From Acidipropionibacterium virtanenii (GTDB lineage Bacteria; Actinomycetota; Actinomycetes; Propionibacteriales; Propionibacteriaceae), in assembly GCF_003325455.1 (NCBI RefSeq), contig NZ_CP025198.1, positions 434,001 to 498,000 on the forward strand: a stretch of DNA of 64,000 nucleotides, in the 5' to 3' direction. The translations under genes were made by a program, and so were the position numbers. Below the pieces are notes generated by a model. The model had not been told where the DNA came from and did no database searches. It saw only the letters and a list, made by a program, of their open reading frames with translations. Below, piece by piece: positions 34,525 through 44,193 of the stretch. How positions within the stretch are numbered: the first letter of the stretch is position 1; each line of letters opens with the position of its first letter.

Positions 34525-35772
34525 TCAGTGCGCCCGTGCCAGGCGCACCTGGTGGAGGCGCATCGCGCCGAGCACTGCGATGGCGACGATGACTCCGAGG
34601 AGGCCGGCCAGCAGATATCCGCTGCGCCATCCGCTGGCATCCATCGCGGCGCCGACCATCGGGGCGGCCATGGCGGTGCCGGCGTTCATGCAGGAGCCCT
34701 GCCATCCGATCACGGCTCCGCGGGAGTTGGCGGGGACGGCCGCCGACAGGGAGTCGACCGACGATGTGAGGGTGGGGGCGCAGAAGATCCCTGCGATGCA
34801 CAGCAGCCCGGCCGCCTGCCACGGGTTGGACGCCAGCGCGGCCATCGCGGTGGTGATTCCCAGGCCCAGGAGGAGGGTCGGGGTGGAGGCGCCGCGGGGG
34901 AGCATCCCGTAGACGATGCCGCCGACCGCCGAGCCCAGCCCGGAGGCGGCCAGCACCCAGCCGATCGCCTGGGGCTCTCCCATGGCGCGCAGCTGGCCCA
35001 CTGCGGTGAGCTCCATCCCGCCCAGGGCGAAGCCCGTGGCCACCACCGCAATGAGGATCGCCGAGGTGTGGAGGGTCAGCCAGCGCGGCAGTCGCAGCAT
35101 ATTGAGCACCTCGCGGACGCCTCGGGAGGCCAGGGCGGGGTGAGCGGAGGCCTCCATCCGGGGTGGGGCCTCGGTGTCGGCGGGGGAGACACCGGTCTCG
35201 GAGGCCGTGGGCGGGTTGAGGATCGTGAGCCCCGCCGCGCCGATGACGGCGATCAGGGCACAGGCCATGATGGTGGGTCGGGTGCCCCACACGGTGGCGG
35301 CGATGATGGCGACCGTCGGGCCGATCATGTAGCAGATCTCCACCGAGACCGAGTCCAGGCTGAGGGCCGCACGGCGGTGGTCGAGTGGGGCGCGGGCGAT
35401 GAGGACCTGGCGGGGAACGGTGAAGACGGGGTAGTTCCACAGTCCGGCGATCGCCACCAGGGCCAGCAGCGGCAGGTATCCGATCCACGGGGCGGCCAGC
35501 CATATGGGCGTGACGATGAGCAGAGAGGGGATCATGGTGCGGCGCAGCCCTCTGCGGTCGACCATGGAACCGCGCCACGGGGAGGAGATCATGCCTGCGA
35601 TGGTGAAGACAGTGGTCACCAGGCCTGCCGAGGAGTAGTTCATCCCCAGCGAGGTGACGACGTGGAGAGTGAGGACGGTGCCCAGGCTGAACAGCGGGAT
35701 GCGGGTCAGCATCGCCAGCACGAGAGTGGTCCAGATCTCCTTGATCCTCAGAAGTTCCCCGTAGCTGCGCAC
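34525..35772 (-). CDS. Major facilitator superfamily transporter
   Basis: 415 aa with twelve predicted transmembrane helices. The loop 2-3 motif reads GSMVDRRGLRRTM, matching the MFS motif A pattern GxxxDRxGRR. The central loop (HPALASRGVREVLNMLRLP) separates two six-helix halves. Substrate is unknown; the shape resembles drug or metabolite exporters. The GTG 35772 is set by TAGAGT six bases upstream. It is convergent with the antiporter gene, with 70 bp between the stops. Confidence 0.9.
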   Translation of the reverse strand: MRSYGELLRIKEIWTTLVLAMLTRIPLFSLGTVLTLHVVTSLGMNYSSAGLVTTVFTIAGMISSPWRGSMVDRRGLRRTMIPSLLIVTPIWLAAPWIGYLPLLALVAIAGLWNYPVFTVPRQVLIARAPLDHRRAALSLDSVSVEICYMIGPTVAIIAATVWGTRPTIMACALIAVIGAAGLTILNPPTASETGVSPADTEAPPRMEASAHPALASRGVREVLNMLRLPRWLTLHTSAILIAVVATGFALGGMELTAVGQLRAMGEPQAIGWVLAASGLGSAVGGIVYGMLPRGASTPTLLLGLGITTAMAALASNPWQAAGLLCIAGIFCAPTLTSSVDSLSAAVPANSRGAVIGWQGSCMNAGTAMAAPMVGAAMDASGWRSGYLLAGLLGVIVAIAVLGAMRLHQVRLARAH

Positions 35773-35778
35773 CGGCCC

Positions 35779-35784
35779 ACTCTA
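35779..35784 (-). promoter_or_regulatory. Leaderless -10 for the MFS gene
   Basis: TAGAGT on the minus strand, six bases before GTG 35772, with no ribosome site between. Confidence 0.45.
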
Positions 35785-35892
35785 CCCGTGGAGCCGGCCT
35801 GCTCTACCCGTGGAGCCGACCCGCGTCCCCACCGGTGGAGCGGTCCTGCGGCAGGGGGCGCGGGCGTCGCCCCCTGAAACCCTGTGCGTTTA

Positions 35893-35959
35893 CTATGCGC
35901 CTCGAACTCCGCGTTGGCCCTCTAGCAGGAGGGCCAACGCCGGTGTTCGAGGCGCATAG
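35893..35959. repeat. Dispersed palindromic repeat, copy 2
   Basis: The inner arms GCGTTGGCCCTC (35911-35922) and GAGGGCCAACGC (35929-35940) flank a 6-nt loop. The outer arms CTATGCGCCTCGAAC (35893-35907) and GTTCGAGGCGCATAG (35945-35959) pair perfectly. The whole can form one long hairpin or cruciform. The core and the TATGCGCC outer arm match copy 1 at 15266-15334. It sits between the MFS promoter and the end of argG. Confidence 0.8.
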
Positions 35960-36053
35960 CGGGAACATGGGTGGGGATGGGGCCGTGGAGCGGATCCGCT
36001 GCGGGGAGTCGGACCTGAGGACCGGCGCAGGGGGGCGTCCCTGGAGGTACGGC

Positions 36054-37519
<1,466 letters not shown>

Positions 37520-37565
37520 GTCCGAGGTGGATCAACGAAGGACTGACGGGCCCCGGGTGGCGCGA

Positions 37566-37627
37566 TCTGCTAGCTGGAGGCCCCGATCCGAAACTTTCCT
37601 GTCGCTTCGGCGGCTCCAGCTAGCAGA
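37566..37627 (-). terminator. Hairpin between the quinone oxidoreductase gene and the argG promoter
   Basis: TCTGCTAGCTGGAG (37566-37579) pairs with CTCCAGCTAGCAGA (37614-37627), a perfect 14-bp stem that extends with a small bulge to GCGCG/CGCGC. It begins 12 bp after the oxidoreductase stop. The loop is 34 nt and there is no T-tract. Confidence 0.6.
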
Positions 37628-37639
37628 ATGCGCGCGTGA

Positions 37640-38641
37640 CTAGATCGTCAGCGCGATCTTCCCCAGCACCTCTCCGGAGTCGAGCCGGGAGTGCGCCGCG
37701 CCGGCCTCCGAGATGGGGAAGACCTCGACCGGAGCCGGGTTGATGCGCCCGTCGGCGTACATCGGCCAGACGACCTCCTCCACCCGGTGGCAGATCTCCG
37801 ACTTCTGCTCCACCGGGCGCCCGCGCAGACTGGTGGCGGTGACGGTGCCGCGCTTGTTGAGCAGCTTGCCGATGTTGAGTTCGCCCTTGGCGCCGCCCTG
37901 CATCCCGATGATGACGAGGCGTCCGTCGGCGGCCAGCGCGTCGACGTTGAGGCCGAGGTACTTGGCCCCCATCACGTCGAGGATGACGTCGGCACCCCAG
38001 CCGTCCGTGGCGCCCTTGACCCCGTTCACCCAGTCGCCGTGGTAGTCCAGGGCGACATCGGCCCCCAGTTCGGTGCAGAACTGGCGCTTCTCGTCGGTAC
38101 CGCAGGTGGTGATCACCCGGCACCCCAGCGCCTTGGCGTACTGGATCGCGAACTGGCCGATGCCACCGGCCCCGCCGTGCACCAGCAGGGTCTCCTCGGG
38201 CTCCAGGCCGACATGATCCATGTTGGAGACGACCGTGGCGGCCACCTCTATCAGGGTGGAGGCGACGACGGGATCGACTCCCTCGGGCATGTGGAGAAGC
38301 TGCCCGGCCGGGACGACGGCGTATTCGGCGTAGCCTCCGCCCGCCAGCAGGCCGACCACCCGGTCGCCCTCCTGCCAGCCGGTGACGCCGGGGCCCGTGT
38401 CCGCCACGGTGCCGGTGATCTCCAGCCCCATCACCCCGGTGATCCCGGGCGGCGGGGGGTAGAGGCCCTGGCGCTGGAGCAGGTCTCCCCGGTTGACCCC
38501 CGCGGCCAGCACCTTGACGAGCACCTCGCCGCGTCCAGGGTCCGGTGTCTCCACCAGGGACCACTCCATGTTCTCCGGGCCGGGACGATGGCGTCCCTTC
38601 GCGTCTGTGGCGTCCGTGGGAAGGACGGTGATCGCATGCAT
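37640..38641 (-). CDS. NAD(P)H-quinone oxidoreductase, zinc-independent MDR (PIG3-like)
   Basis: 333 aa. A GroES-like N-terminal domain (VLAAGVNRGDLLQRQGLYPPPPG, near 45-67, is the PIG3/QOR signature) precedes the Rossmann domain with VHGGAGGIGQ (154-163). It lacks the zinc cysteines of alcohol dehydrogenases. It probably reduces quinones with NADPH. ATG 38641 is used; CAGGCT seven bases before it may be a weak -10. It lies alone between tRNA-Ser(UGA) and argG. Confidence 0.9.
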   Translation of the reverse strand: MHAITVLPTDATDAKGRHRPGPENMEWSLVETPDPGRGEVLVKVLAAGVNRGDLLQRQGLYPPPPGITGVMGLEITGTVADTGPGVTGWQEGDRVVGLLAGGGYAEYAVVPAGQLLHMPEGVDPVVASTLIEVAATVVSNMDHVGLEPEETLLVHGGAGGIGQFAIQYAKALGCRVITTCGTDEKRQFCTELGADVALDYHGDWVNGVKGATDGWGADVILDVMGAKYLGLNVDALAADGRLVIIGMQGGAKGELNIGKLLNKRGTVTATSLRGRPVEQKSEICHRVEEVVWPMYADGRINPAPVEVFPISEAGAAHSRLDSGEVLGKIALTI

Positions 38642-38775
38642 GGGGTCCAGCCTGCCATGACCACCCGTCGACCGGGTCAACCCGGGGCCGGGATCGGCGC
38701 AGGGACGCGCCGAACGGCCGGTGCGCGGAATTCCGGCGGGATGGTTAGGATGAGGCGTGCCCGGCGAGCCGGGAT

Positions 38776-38858
38776 GGCGAGATCGCATAGTGGACGAGTG
38801 CAGCCGCCTTGAAAGCGGCCGAGGGAAACCTCCGTGGGTTCGAATCCCACTCTCGCCG
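38776..38858 (+). tRNA. tRNA-Ser (UGA)
   Basis: The acceptor arms GGCGAGA and TCTCGCC pair fully. The anticodon stem GCCGC/GCGGC encloses CTTGAAA, anticodon TGA. The long variable arm (GAGGGAAACCTC) and the GGTTCGAAT T-loop are as expected for serine. CCA is not encoded. TAGGAT at 38746-38751 may be its -10. Confidence 0.95.
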
Positions 38859-38872
38859 CGGGGACCGTCGTG

Positions 38873-38914
38873 CCAGGGAACCGCGTCGTGCCGGAGAACT
38901 GCGTGGTTCCCTGG
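38873..38914 (+). terminator. Hairpin after tRNA-Ser(UGA)
   Basis: CCAGGGAACC (38873-38882) pairs perfectly with GGTTCCCTGG (38905-38914). It begins 15 bp after the tRNA. Confidence 0.6.
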
Positions 38915-38954
38915 ATGCGGGTCATGAGGGCCTGCGTTGATCAGGGAGGTCGGC

Positions 38955-39461
38955 ATGCCAGACTCGGTGGAGGTCGCTGAGGAGTCCGCGGCTGAGCTGC
39001 CCGAGGGCACCACGCGGCATGTGCTGAGTCCCAGGCCCCCCTTCCGGGGCTATGTGATCTCGGGGCTGCTGTCGCTGGCCGGGGCCGTGCTCATCGTGGT
39101 CGCCTCGTCCCAGGGTTGGGCGAACGCCTGGATCGCGCTCTTCGCGGTGATCCTGGCTCTCGGGATCGCGCTGGCCCTCACTGCGACCTGGTCGATGCTG
39201 CGGATGCGGCTCTACGTGGATCTCGACGCCAAGGGCTACCGCATCCATGGAGCGGGGCAGGATCGTTCGGGCACCTGGGAGAAGGTCACCCGGGCCGCGC
39301 TCACCGAGTCCCGGTCGCGGCTGACCCTCTACCACGGTCAGGTGGGGCGCACTCATATCGTGCGTCCCGGCGTCGGGGATCCGGCCGAGATGGACGAGTT
39401 GGCCGCCGACGTCGCCAGGCATCTGGACGCCGACCGCGGCTACTCGCAGGAAGCCGAGTAG
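38955..39461 (+). CDS. Small two-helix membrane protein, function unknown
   Basis: 168 aa. A charged N-terminus is followed by two transmembrane helices (about 33-52 and 57-78) and a C-terminal beta-rich domain containing LYVDLDAKGYRIHG and TWEKVTRAALTESRSRL, which resembles the PH-like/YcxB-type domains of small bacterial membrane proteins. ATG 38955 has GGGAGG five bases upstream and is preferred over TTG 38937. I do not recognise a named family. Confidence 0.7.
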   Translation: MPDSVEVAEESAAELPEGTTRHVLSPRPPFRGYVISGLLSLAGAVLIVVASSQGWANAWIALFAVILALGIALALTATWSMLRMRLYVDLDAKGYRIHGAGQDRSGTWEKVTRAALTESRSRLTLYHGQVGRTHIVRPGVGDPAEMDELAADVARHLDADRGYSQEAE

Positions 39462-39571
39462 CCGGAGGCCGGTCATCGCGGCCTGCCCGACCGCCCCGGT
39501 TCCGCCGGGATGACGTCGCGGCCCCGGCACGGGATGCCAGGACCGCGACAGGCCGGGGGCCTCGATCCGGG

Positions 39572-39832
39572 TCAGCTCCGGTCGCCGGTGGATCCACCGG
39601 CGTCGGATCCGCTCTCGTCGACGTATGTGGGGCTGAACGTGTTCCACAGCAGAAGCAGGGCACACACCACCAGTAGTCCGACACCGGCCCAGAGGTTGGC
39701 CTTGGCCTCGGTCATCGCGATTCCCATGATGGTGAGGATGACTCCGTAGATCCCCATCAGACTGCCGATGATGACGCGGATGTCGCCGAATCCGGCAGTC
39801 TGCCGACGCTTGTTCTTAGTGTTGTCCGACAT
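39572..39832 (-). CDS. Small two-helix membrane protein downstream of the SSS symporter
   Basis: 86 aa. A short basic cytosolic N-terminus (NTKNKRRQ) precedes transmembrane helices at about 19-40 (VIIGSLMGIYGVILTIMGIAM) and 47-65. ATG 39832 has GAGGTG six bases upstream, which lies just past the symporter stop at 39849, so the genes are co-transcribed and probably translated in sequence. Some SSS-family transporters have small membrane partners (YhdT with PanF, DUF4212/DUF485 proteins with acetate-type carriers). This could be an equivalent partner, but the family is not recognised. Confidence 0.7.
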   Translation of the reverse strand: MSDNTKNKRRQTAGFGDIRVIIGSLMGIYGVILTIMGIAMTEAKANLWAGVGLLVVCALLLLWNTFSPTYVDESGSDAGGSTGDRS

Positions 39833-39848
39833 GTTGTACACCTCGCGG

Positions 39849-41558
39849 TCAGAAGAGGACGTTCAGAATGATGACCAGGACCAGGGCGACCCCGGCCAGC
39901 GGCACGGTCCGCTTGTACCAGGGCTGGTTCTTCTCCTCAGGGTCCTGCAAGGACTCCTTGGGCGTCTCGGAGTAGACCAGACCCACCAGCTGCTCGGCCG
40001 GCTTCGGCCTGGTGAACAGCGAGACCACCACGCTGACCACGATATCGACCACGAATCCGGCGGCGGCGGCCACGAAGGAGATCCCCTGGCCGCTCAGCGA
40101 GTAGACACCCAGCGCGCTGGGAAGCCAGACGGCCACAGCCGCCAGGGTGCCCGACGCCAGGCCGGACCAGCCGGCCGCCGGGGTGGAGCGCTTCCAGAAC
40201 ATGCCGAGGATGAAGGTCGCGAAGAGCGGCGCGTTGAAGAACCCGAACAGGGTCTGAAGGTAGTCCATGATGTTCGAGTAGTTCGAGGCGATGGCGGCGG
40301 TCCCGATGGCGATGATCGACGCCGCGACGGTCGCGATGCGCCCGACCTTGACGTAGTACTCGTCGGGCTTGTCCTTCTTGACGTAGTGCTGCCAGATGTC
40401 GACGCTGAAGACGGTGTTGAAGGCCGAGATATTGGCCGCCATGCCGGCCATGAAGGCGGCCAGCAGGCCGGTGATGGCCAGGCCGATGAGGCCGTTGGGC
40501 AGCAGGTCCTGGATGAGGTAGAGCACCGAGTCGTTGTAGGTGACGGTGCCCGACGCCCCACCGGAGACGGTCTGTCCGGCCTTGGTGGCCGCGATCTCAG
40601 GCACGAGCACCGCGGCGAGGACGCCGGGGAGCACGGTGACGAAGGGCACCAGCATTTTGGGGAAGGTGCCGATGATCGGGGTGCGGCGGGCGTCCGAGAG
40701 GGACTTCGAGGCCATTGCGCGCTGGACCTCGACGAAGTTCGTCGTCCAGTATCCGAAGCCGAGGACGAAGCCGAGGCCGAAGACGATGCCGATCACCGAG
40801 AGGACAGGGTTGTCGAAGCCCGACAGGGCCTGGCCGGGCCAGGAGTCGAGCTGCTGGGAGGCGGGGACGATCTTGCCGGGGTGGGCCGCGGCCGCCTCGG
40901 TGATCTTCGCCTTGAGGCCGCCCCAGCCGCCGACGCGGTGCAGGCCGATGAGCACCATCGGGAGCAGGCCGGCGATGATGACGAAGAACTGGAGGACCTC
41001 GTTGTAGATCGCCGCCGACAGACCGCCGAAGGTGATGTAGGCCAGCACGATGATGGCGGCGACGATCAGGGCCACCCACAGCGGCCAGCCGAGCAGGGCG
41101 TGGACGATGCTGCCGAGCAGGTAGAGGTTGACGCCGGCGATCAGCAGCTGGGCCAGTGCGAAGGAGAGCGAGTTGACCAGGTGGGCGGCGGGCCCGAAGC
41201 GCTTCAGCATGAACTCGGGCACCGAGCGCACCCCGGAGCCGTAGTAGAAGGGCATCATCACGACGCCCAGGAAGAGCATCGCGGGAACCGCGCCGACCCA
41301 GAAGTAGTGCAGGGTGGGCAGGCCCAGCTGGGCGCCGTTGGCCGACATGCCCATGATCTCGACGGCGCCGAGGTTGGCCGACACGAAGGCCAGGCCGGTC
41401 ACCCAGGCGGGGAGCCGGCGTCCCGACAGGAAGAAGTCGAGGGAGTCGGAGATCTGGTGACGGGCCATGTACCCGATTCCCAGGACGAATGCGAAGTAGA
41501 CGATCAGGATCGCGTAGTCGATCGGACTGGCGTGGATCAGTGTCTGCAGTGCCACCAT
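39849..41558 (-). CDS. Sodium:solute symporter (SSS/SGLT family), probable galactose transporter
   Basis: 569 aa with about 14 predicted transmembrane helices. Family marks are FFLSGRRLPAWVTGLAFVSANLGAVEIMG in helix 1-2 (cut here: GRRLPAW then SANLGAVEIMG) and FGYWTTNFVEVQRAMASKSLSDARR, the long SSS signature. The sequence style is of SGLT-like sugar carriers. It is divergent from galK with a LacI gene behind galK, so Na+-driven galactose uptake is the best guess. ATG 41558 has AAGGAC upstream. The 86-aa membrane protein follows. Confidence 0.9.
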   Translation of the reverse strand: MVALQTLIHASPIDYAILIVYFAFVLGIGYMARHQISDSLDFFLSGRRLPAWVTGLAFVSANLGAVEIMGMSANGAQLGLPTLHYFWVGAVPAMLFLGVVMMPFYYGSGVRSVPEFMLKRFGPAAHLVNSLSFALAQLLIAGVNLYLLGSIVHALLGWPLWVALIVAAIIVLAYITFGGLSAAIYNEVLQFFVIIAGLLPMVLIGLHRVGGWGGLKAKITEAAAAHPGKIVPASQQLDSWPGQALSGFDNPVLSVIGIVFGLGFVLGFGYWTTNFVEVQRAMASKSLSDARRTPIIGTFPKMLVPFVTVLPGVLAAVLVPEIAATKAGQTVSGGASGTVTYNDSVLYLIQDLLPNGLIGLAITGLLAAFMAGMAANISAFNTVFSVDIWQHYVKKDKPDEYYVKVGRIATVAASIIAIGTAAIASNYSNIMDYLQTLFGFFNAPLFATFILGMFWKRSTPAAGWSGLASGTLAAVAVWLPSALGVYSLSGQGISFVAAAAGFVVDIVVSVVVSLFTRPKPAEQLVGLVYSETPKESLQDPEEKNQPWYKRTVPLAGVALVLVIILNVLF

Positions 41559-41646
41559 GCTTGTATGTCCTTCCCGGGTGACGTCGCCGGTTGACCCGAC
41601 CGGTCATCGGTCGTCGTGGGGACCGTTCCCCACGCGCCGCCATCCT

Positions 41647-41776
41647 GATGTTTGCGTCATCACCCCTCTTGCGGATCCAGGCCTGCAGGAGCGTCTGGGG
41701 ACAACGATGTTCTATGGTTGGACAAGATTCGGCGCGTGTCAAGATGCCGTGCCATAATCATGGTGGCGTAAACATC
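41647..41776. promoter_or_regulatory. Divergent galactose-locus control region with inverted half-operators
   Basis: The gap between the symporter and galK starts is 342 bp (41559-41900) and has no gene. GATGTTTGCG (41647-41656) and CGTAAACATC (41767-41776) are inverted matching half-sites with the TGTTT/AAACA pattern of LacI-family operators, about 120 bp apart, which would allow looping. Minus-strand TTGACA (41737-41742), 17 nt and AACCAT (41714-41719) could drive the symporter. CATAAT at 41753-41758, next to the right half-site, may be the -10 for galK. Confidence 0.5.
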
Positions 41777-41900
41777 CATGCTCGACGGCCGAGGGCGGTC
41801 TCACCGCGTCATGGTGCGGCCCGGAATCGGCCGTGTGATGTTCGTCACCTCACCCATCAACGGGGCCGGCGCCGGCCCCGGATGCAGGATCGGAGTCATT

Positions 41901-43115
41901 GTGGACACACAGCAGGACAGCCGGCGGATCGTTCCCGCGTGGAGCGCTCAGGAAGGCGCAGAGAGCGCCACCGCACTGTTCGAACGCACTTTCAGCCAGA
42001 CCCCCGACGGAGTGTGGGCCTCACCGGGCCGGGTCAACATCATCGGCGAGCACACCGACTACAACGGCGGCCTGTGCCTGCCGATCGCACTGCCGCATCG
42101 CACCTATGTGGCGCTGCGTCGTCGCGATGACGCCGCGGTCAGGCTGGTCTCCTCCTTCGACGGCGAGGACCTGCGCTGGGACGGAGATCTCTCCCAGGTG
42201 CGACCCGGCGGGGTGAGGGGCTGGGTCGGATACACCGCCGGCATCGCCTGGGCGCTGGCCGGTGCCGGGCTCGAGGTCTCCGGATTCGACGCCGCCCTGG
42301 TCAGCTGCGTGCCCACCGCCGCCGGACTGTCCTCTTCGGCCGCCGTCGAGTGCGCCGTCGGGCTGGCCCTCGATGATGTCAACGGCCTCGGGCTCGCGGA
42401 TTCCGACGAGGGCCGGGCGACGCTGGTCGATCTGGCCGTGCGCACCGAGAACGATCTGGTCGGGGCGCCCACCGGAGGCCTGGACCAGGCCGCCTCGCTG
42501 CGCACCGCGCAGGGGCAGGCCCTGCTGCTGGACTGTCAGGACGGCTCGACGCGCCAGGTGCCCTTCGACCTGGCCGCCGAGGGCCTCGAGCTGCTGGTGA
42601 TCGACACCCGCGCCAAGCACAGCCACGCCACCGGCGGCTACGGACAGCGCCGGGCGACCTGCGAGGCCGCCGCGAGGACGCTCGGGATCGGCACCCTGCG
42701 CGAGATCACTGATCTCGACGCCGCTCTGGCGCGTCTGGGCGACGACGAGTCGGTACGCCGGGTGCGCCACGTCGTCACCGAGATCCACCGGGTCCAGGAC
42801 TTCGTCGCGCTGGTCGACGCCGGCCGGCTCACCGAGGTCGGCCCCCTCATGAACGCCTCCCACGACTCGCTGCGCGACGACTACGAGGTCTCCTGTCCCG
42901 AACTGGACGTGGCGGTGGACGCCGCCCGCGGGGCCGGCGCCATCGGCGCCCGGATGACCGGGGGCGGTTTCGGCGGATGCGCCATCGCCCTGGTACGCGC
43001 CGGCGACCGGCAGGCGGTGGCCGATGCTGTGGTGACCGCCTACCGGGAGGCCCGTTTCAAGACCCCCCGGTTGTACGTCGTCACCCCTTCTGCGCCCGGC
43101 GGCCGGATCTCATGA
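41901..43115 (+). CDS. galK: Galactokinase
   Basis: 404 aa GHMP kinase that phosphorylates galactose for the Leloir pathway. The galactokinase signature is GRVNIIGEHTDYNGG (43-57). The ATP loop is PTAAGLSSSAAVE (138-150), and the third motif is MTGGGFGGCAIAL near the C-terminus. GTG 41901 with GGAG five bases upstream gives a normal length; ATG 41778 and ATG 41829 upstream would add residues unlike the family. The stop overlaps the lacI start (ATGA). galT and galE are not in the window. Confidence 0.95.
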   Translation: MDTQQDSRRIVPAWSAQEGAESATALFERTFSQTPDGVWASPGRVNIIGEHTDYNGGLCLPIALPHRTYVALRRRDDAAVRLVSSFDGEDLRWDGDLSQVRPGGVRGWVGYTAGIAWALAGAGLEVSGFDAALVSCVPTAAGLSSSAAVECAVGLALDDVNGLGLADSDEGRATLVDLAVRTENDLVGAPTGGLDQAASLRTAQGQALLLDCQDGSTRQVPFDLAAEGLELLVIDTRAKHSHATGGYGQRRATCEAAARTLGIGTLREITDLDAALARLGDDESVRRVRHVVTEIHRVQDFVALVDAGRLTEVGPLMNASHDSLRDDYEVSCPELDVAVDAARGAGAIGARMTGGGFGGCAIALVRAGDRQAVADAVVTAYREARFKTPRLYVVTPSAPGGRIS

Positions 43116-44149
43116 ACCGAGGTGGGATCGCCTCTCGGGGCGCCTCCCAGACCGACGTCGCCAGACTGGCCGGGGTCTCCCCGCAGACCGTCTCGCGGGT
43201 GGCCACCGGGGCCACGAATGTGCGCCCGGCCACCCGCAACCGGGTGCGTCGGGCGATGGAGGAGCTGGCATACGTTCCCAACGGCGCCGCCCGGGCCCTG
43301 CGGTACGGGCGGCACGGCTGCATCGGACTGGTCTTCACCGACTTCCTGCGTACCGGCGAGGCCCGCACCGCCCAGGCCGTCGCCGCGGCCGCCGCCGAGC
43401 GCGGGCTCGACGTCGTGCTGGCTCAGATCGGCCCGGGAGGTCCTCGCTTCAGGGAGGAGGAGATGGAGGCCCACTACCGGGACCTTCTCGAGCGCACCGC
43501 CCCCCTGGTCGACGGCTTCGTGGTCCAGGGGATCGAGCTGGAGCGGCCTCAGGAGCTGGCCGAGTCGGCCGCTCCGGTGGTGATGGCGTCGAGCCGCCAA
43601 GGGCCCTTCTCCACCGTCGGATGTGCTCAGGCCGAGGGGATCCGGGCGGCTGTCGAACATCTTCTGGAGCTGGGGCACCGCACCGTACACCTGATCAGCG
43701 GCCCCGAGATCTCTCTGCAGGCCCAGGACCGGTGCCAGGCCTGGCGGGACGTGCTGACGGCTCACGGCTGCCCGGTGCCCGCGCCGGCGGCGGGCGACTG
43801 GACGCCGGCGTCGGGCTACCGGGCCGCCGAGGCCCTGCTCTCCGACCCCGGCACCACGGCGGTGCTGGCGGCCAACGACGAGATGGCCGCCGGCTTCATG
43901 CGGGCCCTCCATGAGCGCGGCCTGAGGGTTCCCCAGGACGTCTCGGTGGTGGGATTCGACGACGTCGCGGCCGAACTGCTGTGGCCCAGGCTCACCACCG
44001 TCAGGCAGGACTTCGAAGGAATCGGGCGCCACCTCATCGCCGAACTCGCGGAACTCATGGAGCACCGTGACGAGCCGCGCCCGGCCGCCCATGTGCTGGT
44101 CTCCAGCCCGCTCGTGGTGCGGGAGAGCACCGCTGCCCCCGGACACTGA
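43112..44149 (+). CDS. LacI family regulator of the galactose locus
   Basis: 345 aa. The N-terminal HTH and hinge run SQTDVARLAGVSPQTVSRV (12-30) and on through RPATRNRV. The sugar-binding core ends with VSVVGFDDVAAELLWPRLTTVRQ, typical of the family. It overlaps galK by four bases, so it is translationally coupled and autoregulated with galK. It probably binds the half-sites in the divergent symporter/galK region and responds to galactose or a derivative. Confidence 0.93.
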   Translation: MNRGGIASRGASQTDVARLAGVSPQTVSRVATGATNVRPATRNRVRRAMEELAYVPNGAARALRYGRHGCIGLVFTDFLRTGEARTAQAVAAAAAERGLDVVLAQIGPGGPRFREEEMEAHYRDLLERTAPLVDGFVVQGIELERPQELAESAAPVVMASSRQGPFSTVGCAQAEGIRAAVEHLLELGHRTVHLISGPEISLQAQDRCQAWRDVLTAHGCPVPAPAAGDWTPASGYRAAEALLSDPGTTAVLAANDEMAAGFMRALHERGLRVPQDVSVVGFDDVAAELLWPRLTTVRQDFEGIGRHLIAELAELMEHRDEPRPAAHVLVSSPLVVRESTAAPGH

Positions 44150-44166
44150 CCCACCCGATCGACCGG

Positions 44167-44193
44167 GCCCCGGGGCGGGAACCTCCCCGGGGC
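44167..44193. terminator. Bidirectional hairpin between lacI and the LCP gene
   Basis: GCCCCGGGG (44167-44175), a 9-nt loop, and CCCCGGGGC (44185-44193) form a perfect stem that abuts the LCP stop codon at 44194. It can terminate both convergent genes. Confidence 0.65.

Noticed and set aside
39768-41594. 608-codon plus-strand open frame opposite the symporter
   Set aside because: Complement of a clear SSS transporter; composition is Gly/Asp/Glu/His-rich antisense noise.
41559-41900. ATG 41778 and ATG 41829 as galK starts
   Set aside because: They add residues unlike galactokinase and lack ribosome sites; GTG 41901 has GGAG and gives the standard N-terminus.
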